Assembly (NCBI GenBank): GCA_022573605.1
Contig: JACZTQ010000004.1
Span: 1 to 29,924, forward strand
Length of the DNA: 29,924 nucleotides
Direction of reading: 5' to 3'
Origin: Pseudomonadota bacterium
Lineage (GTDB): Bacteria; Pseudomonadota; Alphaproteobacteria; Rhodobacterales; Rhodobacteraceae
A program made the position numbers and the translations under genes. The notes under the pieces were generated by a model. The model was not told the DNA's origin and did not search any database. It saw nothing but the letters and a program-made list of their open reading frames with translations. This document shows positions 23,982 through 29,924 of the stretch, in pieces; position 1 is the first letter of the stretch, and each line of letters starts with the position of its first letter.

Positions 23982-24288
23982 GGGTTTCTCCTCGACGGCG
24001 CCGGGAGGGGCGCGGAGCGAGAACATGGTTCAGGCGGAAGCGCCTGTCAACACGGGGTCCGGGAGTGGGTCTCGAAAGCCGGCCGGCCTCCGCCCCGCCG
24101 GGCTGGCCTGCATTCCGGGCGGGTTCGCCCTGTCAGCACCGCCGCGCCCGGCGGCGCCGTCACGGCCCTCTCCCCCGACCCCTCTCCCCGAGGGAGAGGG
24201 GGGCGCAAACGGTGGGGACAGTGCCTCCCCCACTCCCATCAGGGAGGGGGAGTGCCTTGTCGCCAACGGGCTTTGGCGGCGGCGGCGG
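23982..24288. other. 307-base gap between dprA and topA, with palindromic repeats
   Basis: No gene seen. It contains the predicted topA promoter, a perfect hairpin CCCCTCTCCC-CGA-GGGAGAGGGG (24179-24201) and a second, bulged hairpin (24225-24252, CTCCCCC-A-CTCCC against GGGAGGGGGAG). The CCCTCTCCC type of hairpin is a common dispersed repeat in GC-rich genomes and may end the dprA transcript on the minus strand. Confidence 0.6.
24022..24050 (-). promoter_or_regulatory. Predicted topA promoter
   Basis: On the minus strand, TTGACA (24050-24045, perfect -35) is followed after 17 bases by CATGTT (24027-24022, 3 of 6 for the -10). The transcript would start near 24015, giving a ~35-base leader before the topA ATG. 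Confidence 0.5.
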
Positions 24289-25515
24289 TCAGTTCTCCGG
24301 GCCGGCGCTGGCCATCATCCCTCCGGGCAGCAGCTCGATCCGGCCGGCGAGATCAAGCTCCAGAACCGCCAGCGAGAACTCCGCCGGGGAAGCGCCGCAT
24401 TGGCGGGCGATCTCGTCGAGCTCGACCGGGTGCGCGCCGAGCAGACGGAGGATCTGCTCCGCCAGCGCCGCCCCGGCGCGGTCGTCGCCGTCGAAATCGT
24501 CGATGGCCTCGAAGCCGGCCGCGTAGTCGTCATCGCCGAAGGCGTCGTCGTCGTACAGGAATTTGCGCCCGGGCTCGGCCAGGGCGAGGGTGCGCGGGCC
24601 GGCAAGCGCATCGAACACGTCCTCGGCATTGCGGATCAGGGCGGCGCCGTCGCGGATGAACTGGTTGCAGCCGCCGGCGCGCGGGTCCTCCGGCGCGCCG
24701 GGGCAGGCCATCGCCTCGCGGCCCTGCTCCAGCGCGTAGCGCGCGGTGATCAGGGAGCCCGAGCGAATCGCCGCCTCGATCAGCACGACGCCGCGCGCCA
24801 GCCCGGAGATCAGCCGGTTGCGGCGCGGGAAGTGGCGGCTGGTCGGCGCCATGCCCATGGGACATTCCGAGACCAGCACGCCGGTCTCGGCGATACGCGC
24901 GGCCAGTTGCTCGTGCTCGGGAGGATAGATGCGATCGACGCCGCCGGCCATGACGGCGACGGTGCCGGTCGCCATGGCGGCCTCGTGGGCCGCCGCGTCG
25001 ATGCCGCGCGCCAGACCCGAGACGATCACCTGCCCGGCCTCGCCGAGGGCGCGCGACAGGTTGCGCGCGGTGCGCAGCCCCAGCGCCGAGGCGTTGCGCG
25101 CCCCGACGATGGCGACAGCGTCGCGCCCGAGAATCCCGGCCGGGCCAACCGCCCACAGCACCGGCGGCGGCAGGCCGATCTCGGCCAGAAGTGGCGGATA
25201 GCCGGCCTCGCCGAACAGGATCATCATCGCCCCGGCGGCTTGCCCGGCCTCGATCTCCGCCTCGGCCTCGGCTTGCGGGCAGGGCACATAGTCGCTCTTG
25301 CCGCCGGCGTCCGCCAGCGACGGCAGCGCCTCCAGCGCCCGCTCCGCATTGCCGAAGCGGCGCAGCAGGTAGGCATAGGTTCGCGGTCCGACATTGACGC
25401 TGCGCGCCAGCCGCAGCCGGGCCAGCCGCTCGCTCGAAGACAGCGGCGCGGGCTGTGCGGCCGGTTGGGTTCCGGGTTGGGCGGCGGACGGGGCAATCGG
25501 CTCGGCAACAGGCAT
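24289..25515 (-). CDS. dprA: DNA processing protein DprA
   Basis: 408 residues from ATG 25515. A SAM-like N-terminus (after ~25 Ala/Pro-rich residues) leads to the Rossmann-like DprA core: VAIVGARNASALGLRTARNLSRALGEAGQVIVSGLARGIDAAAHEAAM, GGVDRIYPPEH, and RNRLISGLARGVVLIEAAIRSGSLITARYALEQGR. A C-terminal winged helix (about 350-400, LGAHPVELDEIARQCGASPAEF) follows. DprA loads RecA on incoming single-stranded DNA during transformation or gene-transfer-agent uptake. A CtrA-type box lies 45 bases upstream, pointing to co-regulation with competence genes. It follows plsY by 71 bases. Confidence 0.93.
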   Translation of the reverse strand: MPVAEPIAPSAAQPGTQPAAQPAPLSSSERLARLRLARSVNVGPRTYAYLLRRFGNAERALEALPSLADAGGKSDYVPCPQAEAEAEIEAGQAAGAMMILFGEAGYPPLLAEIGLPPPVLWAVGPAGILGRDAVAIVGARNASALGLRTARNLSRALGEAGQVIVSGLARGIDAAAHEAAMATGTVAVMAGGVDRIYPPEHEQLAARIAETGVLVSECPMGMAPTSRHFPRRNRLISGLARGVVLIEAAIRSGSLITARYALEQGREAMACPGAPEDPRAGGCNQFIRDGAALIRNAEDVFDALAGPRTLALAEPGRKFLYDDDAFGDDDYAAGFEAIDDFDGDDRAGAALAEQILRLLGAHPVELDEIARQCGASPAEFSLAVLELDLAGRIELLPGGMMASAGPEN

Positions 25516-25557
25516 CTCGATTCCCTCCCGGAGTTCCCGACAGGAAAGAACTGATGT

Positions 25558-25574
25558 GGTTAATTACCGGTTAA
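25558..25574 (-). promoter_or_regulatory. CtrA-type box upstream of dprA
   Basis: Minus strand TTAACCGGTAATTAACC matches the CtrA consensus TTAA-N7-TTAAC exactly, in the 71 bases between plsY and dprA (site 43-59 bases before the ATG). CtrA controls recipient and competence genes in several alphaproteobacteria. It suggests dprA has its own promoter besides the upstream operon. Confidence 0.65.
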
Positions 25575-25586
25575 AGGGGTCGGGTA

Positions 25587-26210
25587 TCAGCGGGTTTGTT
25601 CGCCGATCTTCGGCTCCTCGCGGCGCAGCATCCGGCGGATATTGGCGTGATGGCGGAGCCACACCAGCACCCCGAGGATGATCGCCAGCAGCACCGCCTC
25701 CCAGCGGCCGAACACGATCAGCCAGAGCGGACCGGAGGCCGCCGCCGCCAGTGCGCCGGGCGAGGACATGCGGCTCAGCGCCGCCGCCGCCAGCCAGGTC
25801 AGGCACAGCGCCGCCCAGGTGAGCGGATGGATCGCCAGCATGATGCCGAACCAGGTCGCCACCCCCTTGCCGCCGCGAAACCGCAGCCAGACCGGGAAGC
25901 AGTGGCCGAGGAACGCACCGAGCCCGGCCGCCTGGCCCGCCAGGTCGCCCGACGTTGCGAGAAAGTACCAGACCGGCACGGCGCCCTTCGCCGCGTCGAG
26001 CAGCAGGGTCGCCAGCGCGGCCGGCTTGTTGCCGGTGCGCAGCACGTTGGTGGCGCCGATATTGCCCGAGCCGATCCGGCGCAGATCGCCGAGCCGGAAC
26101 AATCGCGCGACGATCATGCCGAAGGGGATCGATCCGGCCAGATAGCCACAGCCGAGCGCCAGCATCAGCCAGGGCAGGGCGCGCTCGATCCCCATGATGT
26201 CGTGGAACAT
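25587..26210 (-). CDS. plsY: Acyl-phosphate:glycerol-3-phosphate acyltransferase PlsY
   Basis: 207 residues from ATG 26210 (Met6 at 26195 is an alternative). Polytopic with about five membrane segments. It has the three PlsY motifs: GSIPFGMIV followed by GSGNIGATNVLR, the glycine-rich FRGGKGVAT, and GHCFPVWLRF. It transfers acyl groups from acyl-phosphate to glycerol-3-phosphate at the inner membrane, the first step of phospholipid synthesis. It starts 6 bases after the pyrC stop and is almost certainly co-transcribed. Confidence 0.92.
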   Translation of the reverse strand: MFHDIMGIERALPWLMLALGCGYLAGSIPFGMIVARLFRLGDLRRIGSGNIGATNVLRTGNKPAALATLLLDAAKGAVPVWYFLATSGDLAGQAAGLGAFLGHCFPVWLRFRGGKGVATWFGIMLAIHPLTWAALCLTWLAAAALSRMSSPGALAAAASGPLWLIVFGRWEAVLLAIILGVLVWLRHHANIRRMLRREEPKIGEQTR

Positions 26211-26216
26211 GGCGCC

Positions 26217-27512
26217 TCACTCCGCGAAGATGCGTTTCCCGGCGACCCAGGCGCCCCTGACCCGGCCCTGCATGCGGGTGCGGTCGAAGGGGGTGTTCTT
26301 GGAGCGCGAGCGCAGTGTTTCGCGGTCGAGCACGAAGGGCGCGTCCGGGTCGAACAGCACCAGGTCGGCCGGCGCGCCGGGGGTCAGCCGGCCGCCGGGC
26401 AGGCCGAGGATGCGGGCCGGGTTCAATGCCGCGCACTCGAACAGGCGCACCAGCGACAGCCGCCCGTCGTGGACCAGCCGCAGGCAGGCGGGCAGGAAGG
26501 TCTCGAGCCCGACCGCACCGGTCGCCGCCTCCTCGAACGGCAGCCGCTTGGCTTCCTCGTCCCAGGGCAGATGCGACGAGACGATGACGTCGATCAGGCC
26601 CTCGGCCAGCGCCGCCACCACCGCCTCGCGGTCGGTCTCGGCGCGCAGCGGCGGGGCCAGCTTGAAGAAGCTGCGGTAGTCGGCGATGTCGAACTCGTTC
26701 AGCGTCAGGTGGTGGATCGAGACCCCGGCGGTGACTTTCAGCCCGGCTTCGCGGGCGCGGGCCAGCGGCGCCAGCGCTCCCGCCGTCGACAGCATGTCGG
26801 CGTGGTAGCGGGCGCCGGTGCTTTCCACCAGGGCGAGGTCGCGCTCCAGCATGATCCGCTCGGCGATGGCGGGGACCGAGGGCAGGCCGAGGCGCGAGGC
26901 GAACTCGCCCGAGGTGGCGCAGGCGCCCCGGCTCAGCGCTGGCTCCTGCGGGTGATGCACGATCAGGGTGTCGAGGGCGGCGGCATAGGCCATGCAGGCG
27001 CGCATGACCCTGGCGTCGGCGATGGCATGGTCGCCGTCGGTCAGGGCCACCGCCCCGGCGTCGAGCAGGAACTGCTGCTCGGTCATCTCGGCGCCCTTGA
27101 GGCCCTTGGTCAACGCGCCCATGGCGTGGACCCGCACCGGCGAGACCTCGCGGGCGCGGGCCAGGGCGAATTGCACCAGCGCCGGGTCGTCGAGTGGCGG
27201 ATCGGTCTCGGGCTGGGCGACAAAGGTGGTGATCCCGCCCGCCGCCGCCGCCTCACCGGCCGAGCGGAAGCTCTCGCGATGCCGCGCCCCGGGTTCGCCG
27301 ACGAAGACCCGCATGTCGACGATGCCGGGGGCGAGCACCGCGCCGCCGCAGTCGATCACGGCGCCGTCACTGGACTCGGGGCCGGGGGCGGGCGAGGCGC
27401 CCTTGACGATCTCCTCGATCAAGCCGCCCGAGACCTTGAGCGCGCCGGGGCCGTCGTAGCCGGTGGCGGGGTCGATCAGGCGGGCGTTGGTGAGGAAGAG
27501 GGGGGCGGGCAT
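26217..27512 (-). CDS. pyrC: Dihydroorotase-like protein with degenerate active site (PyrC' type)
   Basis: 431 residues from ATG 27512, sharing the A of the pyrB stop (TGATG). Overall it is a TIM-barrel amidohydrolase of the dihydroorotase family: PGIVDM..., EPG, GGITTFVAQPETDP, SIHHLTLNE, LETFLPACLRL. However, the metal-binding HxH is RVF (DMRVFVGEPG), the substrate Arg in REPG is Gly, the PNT segment is PET, and the DHAPH motif is SHLPW, losing the catalytic Asp. It therefore probably cannot hydrolyse dihydroorotate. Such inactive partners are known from pseudomonads, where they support aspartate transcarbamoylase assembly. Linkage to pyrB fits that role; the working dihydroorotase should be elsewhere. 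Confidence 0.85.
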   Translation of the reverse strand: MPAPLFLTNARLIDPATGYDGPGALKVSGGLIEEIVKGASPAPGPESSDGAVIDCGGAVLAPGIVDMRVFVGEPGARHRESFRSAGEAAAAGGITTFVAQPETDPPLDDPALVQFALARAREVSPVRVHAMGALTKGLKGAEMTEQQFLLDAGAVALTDGDHAIADARVMRACMAYAAALDTLIVHHPQEPALSRGACATSGEFASRLGLPSVPAIAERIMLERDLALVESTGARYHADMLSTAGALAPLARAREAGLKVTAGVSIHHLTLNEFDIADYRSFFKLAPPLRAETDREAVVAALAEGLIDVIVSSHLPWDEEAKRLPFEEAATGAVGLETFLPACLRLVHDGRLSLVRLFECAALNPARILGLPGGRLTPGAPADLVLFDPDAPFVLDRETLRSRSKNTPFDRTRMQGRVRGAWVAGKRIFAE

Positions 27513-28444
27513 CAGGCGTCCCCCCCCAGGTTCCCGGCCAGCAGGTCCAGCACCGCCATGCGCACCGCGACCCCCATCTCGACCTGTTCCTGGATCACCG
27601 AGCGGGTGATGTCGTCGGCGACCTCGGCGTCGATCTCGACGCCGCGGTTCATCGGGCCGGGGTGCATGACGATGGCGTCGTCCTTGGCCACCGCCAGCTT
27701 TTCCGCCGTCAGGCCCCAGCGGTGGAAGTATTCCCGGGTCGAGGGGATGGCGGCGCCGGTCAGGCGCTCGTTCTGGATCCGCAGCATCATCACCACGTCG
27801 CAGTCCTTGAGCCCCGCCTTCATGTCGGTGAAGACCTCGACCCCGAAACGCTCGATGCCGGCGGGCAGCAGGGTCGGCGGCGCGATCACCCGGACCCGGT
27901 TCTCCATCTTGTTGAGGCACAGGATGTTCGAGCGCGCCACCCGGCTGTTGGCAATGTCGCCGCAGATGGCGATGGTCAGGCGCTGGAGCCGGCCCTTGCG
28001 CCGCCGGATGGTCAGGGCGTCGAGCAGCGCCTGGGTCGGGTGCTCGTGGCGCCCGTCGCCGGCGTTCAGCACGGCGCAGTTGACCTTCTCGGCCAGCAGC
28101 GCCACCGCGCCGGAGCTGTGGTGGCGCACCACCAGGAGGTCCGGGTGCATGGCGTTCAGGGTCAGCGCGGTGTCGATCAGGGTCTCGCCCTTGCGCATCG
28201 AGGAGGCCTGCATGGCCATGTTCATCACGTCGGCGCCGAGGCGCTTGCCGGCCAGCTCGAAGCTGATCTGGGTGCGGGTCGAGCTCTCGAAGAACAGGTT
28301 GATCTGGGTCAGCCCGCGCAGCTTCTCGGTGCGCTTGTCGCGCTGGCGGTTGAGCGCCACGTAGCTGTCGGCGAGGTCGAGGATTTGCGAGATATCGGGG
28401 GCCGAGAGTTGTTCGATGCCGAGCAGGTGGCGGTGGGCGAACAT
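27512..28444 (-). CDS. pyrB: Aspartate carbamoyltransferase catalytic subunit
   Basis: 310 residues from ATG 28444 with AGGGAGA just upstream; a longer in-frame start at 28501 would lie upstream of the predicted transcript start. It has the carbamoyl-phosphate motif FFESSTRTQISFE (STRT 55-58), HHSSGA, GDGRHEHPTQALLDA, and HPGPMNRGVEI, all expected of PyrB. It condenses carbamoyl phosphate and aspartate in the second step of pyrimidine synthesis. Translation is coupled to the PyrC-like partner by TGATG. A good promoter lies at 28473-28501. Confidence 0.95.
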   Translation of the reverse strand: MFAHRHLLGIEQLSAPDISQILDLADSYVALNRQRDKRTEKLRGLTQINLFFESSTRTQISFELAGKRLGADVMNMAMQASSMRKGETLIDTALTLNAMHPDLLVVRHHSSGAVALLAEKVNCAVLNAGDGRHEHPTQALLDALTIRRRKGRLQRLTIAICGDIANSRVARSNILCLNKMENRVRVIAPPTLLPAGIERFGVEVFTDMKAGLKDCDVVMMLRIQNERLTGAAIPSTREYFHRWGLTAEKLAVAKDDAIVMHPGPMNRGVEIDAEVADDITRSVIQEQVEMGVAVRMAVLDLLAGNLGGDA

Positions 28445-28472
28445 GGTCTCTCCCTTTGGCGCGATCCCGCGC

Positions 28473-28501
28473 CTTATAGGTGCGAATGGGGGGGCGGGCA
28501 A
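28473..28501 (-). promoter_or_regulatory. Predicted pyrB promoter
   Basis: On the minus strand, TTGCCC (28501-28496) and TATAAG (28478-28473) with a 17-base spacer give 4/6 and 5/6 matches to sigma-70 consensus. Start near 28466, about 20 bases before the ATG, so there is no room for a long attenuator leader. Confidence 0.6.
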
Positions 28502-28507
28502 GCGGAC

Positions 28508-28536
28508 TTGGCGCCGGGGCCGGGCCGCCCTAGGTT
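28508..28536 (+). promoter_or_regulatory. Possible promoter of the glutathione S-transferase gene
   Basis: TTGGCG (28508-28513), 17-base spacer, TAGGTT (28531-28536). It is back to back with the pyrB promoter; the two -35 elements are 6 bases apart. The -10 matches only 3 of 6. Confidence 0.35.
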
Positions 28537-28566
28537 CCCGGGGAACCGCAACAGAGGAATCGCCCG

Positions 28567-29193
28567 ATGACCCTGCCCCAGCCCGTCCGCCTCTACGATC
28601 AGCCGCGCGCCCCGAACCCGCGCCGGGTCAACATCTTCCTGGCCGAAAAGGGCATCGAGATCGAGCGCGTCAATATCGACCTGATGGCGGGCGAGCACAA
28701 GCAGCCGGACTACCTGGCCAGGATCGGGGTGCCGCAGGTGCCGGCGCTGGAGCTCGACGACGGCGCCATCGTGACCGAGTCGGTGGCGATCTGCCGCTAT
28801 TTCGAGGCCCTGCGACCGGAGCCCAACATGATGGGCCGCGAGGTCATGGAGCAGGTAATCATCGAGAACTGGCAGCGGCTGGTCGAGTTCCGGCTGTTCG
28901 CCACCGTGGCGGCCTGCTTCCGCCACACCAACCCGCACCTGGCGGTGCTGGAGGACCAGTGCGCCGACTGGGGCGAGGTCAACCGGGGCCGCCTCGACGC
29001 CCGCCTGGGCGAGCTCGACCGGCGCCTCGAGGGGCGCGACTGGATCGCCGCCGACCGGCTGACCATCGCCGACATCACGGCGCTGGTGGCGGTCGAGTTC
29101 CTGCGCGTCATCAAGCATCCGATCCCGGCGGGCGATACCAACCTGCTGGCCTGGGTGGAACGCATGCGCGCCCGCCCCTCCACTTCGTTTTGA
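28567..29193 (+). CDS. Glutathione S-transferase
   Basis: 208 residues from ATG 28567 with AGAGGAA upstream. The N-terminal thioredoxin-like domain (1-85) has LYDQPRAPNPRRVNIFLAEKGI and the cis-Pro and Ser of the glutathione site (VPQVPALELDDGAIVTESVAICRYFE). The all-helical C-terminal domain has the N-capping motif IAADRLTIADI. It conjugates or reduces with glutathione in the cytoplasm. It diverges from pyrB and is followed after 11 bases by the peptidase gene. Substrate unknown. Confidence 0.9.
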   Translation: MTLPQPVRLYDQPRAPNPRRVNIFLAEKGIEIERVNIDLMAGEHKQPDYLARIGVPQVPALELDDGAIVTESVAICRYFEALRPEPNMMGREVMEQVIIENWQRLVEFRLFATVAACFRHTNPHLAVLEDQCADWGEVNRGRLDARLGELDRRLEGRDWIAADRLTIADITALVAVEFLRVIKHPIPAGDTNLLAWVERMRARPSTSF

Positions 29194-29204
29194 GCGTTGC
29201 CGGC

Positions 29205-29924
29205 ATGACCAACCCGCTGCTCGCGCCCTGGGATGCGCCCTTCGGACTGCCGCCTTTCGAGCGCATCGAGGAGGCCCATTTCCGCCCCGCCTTCACCGCC
29301 GCGATGGCACGGCATCTGGGCGAGATCGAGGCCATCGCCGGTGACCCGGCGACGCCCGATTTCACCAATACCATCGAGGCGATGGAACGCTCGGGCCAAG
29401 CCCTCGACCGGGTTTCGGCGGTGTTCTTCAACCTGACCTCGTCGCATACCAATGACGCGCTTCAGGCGATCCAGCGCGAGGTGGCGCCGAAGCTGGCGGC
29501 GCATGACAGCGCGATCCTGTTGAACGCCCGGCTGTTCGCCCGGGTGCTGGCGCTGGTGGAAGCGGGCGAGGCGCTGGGGCTCGACGCCGAGCAGGCCCGG
29601 GTGCTGGAGCTTTACCACCGCATGTTCGTCAAGGCGGGGGCGAAGCTGGACGGCGAGGCGCGCGGGCGGATGACCGCGATCATGCAGCGCCTGGCCGAGC
29701 TGGGCACCGCGTTTGGCCAGAACGTGCTGGCCGACGAGAAGGACTGGGCGCTGGTGCTGGGCGAGGGCGATCTGGCCGGGCTGCCGGATTTCCTGACCGC
29801 CGCCGCGGCGCGCGAGGCCACGGCGCGGGGCGAGCCGGGGCAATACGCCATCACCCTGTCGCGCTCGTCGATCGAGCCGTTCCTGACTTTCTCGGCCCGG
29901 CGCGACCTGCGCGAGACCGCCTGG
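29205..29924 (+). CDS. M3 family oligopeptidase / peptidyl-dipeptidase, N-terminal part (3' end outside window)
   Basis: Open frame from ATG 29205 to the window edge: 240 residues. The start NPLLAPWDAPFGLPPFERIEEAHFRPAF and the helical segments FTNTIEAMERSGQALDRVSAVFFNLTSSHT and LYHRMFVKAGAKLD match the N-terminal region of Dcp/PrlC-type zinc metallopeptidases. The HExxH zinc motif lies further downstream and is not in the window. These enzymes break short peptides in the cytoplasm or periplasm; no signal peptide is present, so cytoplasmic is more likely. Probably co-transcribed with the GST gene. Confidence 0.88.
   Translation, partial: MTNPLLAPWDAPFGLPPFERIEEAHFRPAFTAAMARHLGEIEAIAGDPATPDFTNTIEAMERSGQALDRVSAVFFNLTSSHTNDALQAIQREVAPKLAAHDSAILLNARLFARVLALVEAGEALGLDAEQARVLELYHRMFVKAGAKLDGEARGRMTAIMQRLAELGTAFGQNVLADEKDWALVLGEGDLAGLPDFLTAAAAREATARGEPGQYAITLSRSSIEPFLTFSARRDLRETAW

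Noticed and set aside
21153..24659. Very long open frame (over 1100 codons) on the plus strand opposite topA and the esterase
   Set aside because: It mirrors the codon periodicity of the real minus-strand genes in GC-rich DNA; the translation is rich in Arg, Gly, Ala and His with no domain, and runs across gene ends.
25596..28364. Long plus-strand open frame opposite plsY, pyrC and pyrB
   Set aside because: Covers three well supported minus-strand genes and has no recognisable domain.

Overview
This is a GC-rich chromosomal segment with the gene content of an alphaproteobacterium. The evidence is the pyrB-pyrC-plsY-dprA-topA...rnr run, the DUF1523 and DUF2794 families, hspQ, a pseudo-dihydroorotase form of PyrC, and a perfect CtrA-type box ahead of dprA. 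The order within the class cannot be fixed from the sequence. No rRNA, tRNA or CRISPR was seen.

Layout. (1) 1-1385: end of an inositol catabolism operon (iolE partial, iolG). (2) 1612-5156: a scrapyard made of an IS30 remnant followed by pieces of a polyketide/fatty-acyl biosynthesis locus: acyl-CoA ligase C-terminus, SDR C-terminal half, an intact carrier protein, a frameshifted and internally deleted KS-AT-DH synthase, and a thioesterase C-terminus. Domain remnants abut directly, so the locus looks deleted piece by piece or misassembled. (3) 5393-8680 (minus): a large SAM/class III cyclase/AAA/TPR signalling protein. (4) 8962-9552: a small membrane protein with a good terminator. (5) 9801-15359: a polyamine-type ABC importer (ATPase, binding protein, two permeases) coupled by an ATGA overlap to a secreted phosphodiester-glycosidase-like protein. 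An intercistronic stem-loop follows the binding-protein gene. (6) 15424-18077: small envelope and stress genes (two-TM protein, DUF1523, SLT lipoprotein, hspQ, DUF2794). (7) 18257-28444 (minus): rnr, a secreted esterase, topA, dprA, plsY, pyrC, pyrB, read from pyrB downwards. (8) 28567-29924: a glutathione S-transferase and the start of an M3 peptidase.

How they work together. pyrB/pyrC start pyrimidine synthesis, although this PyrC lacks dihydroorotase metal ligands and probably serves as a structural partner of PyrB. plsY feeds phospholipid synthesis. dprA and topA act on DNA, and dprA carries its own CtrA-type box, which would tie it to the CtrA regulon. rnr degrades structured RNA. Items most worth a second look are the deletion-scarred PKS locus, a 34-bp perfect palindrome inside the IS30 remnant, the CtrA box, the degenerate PyrC, the importer permease with two large inserted domains, and two operator-like dyads ahead of the DUF2794 gene. 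I did not find a clearly new multi-gene system.
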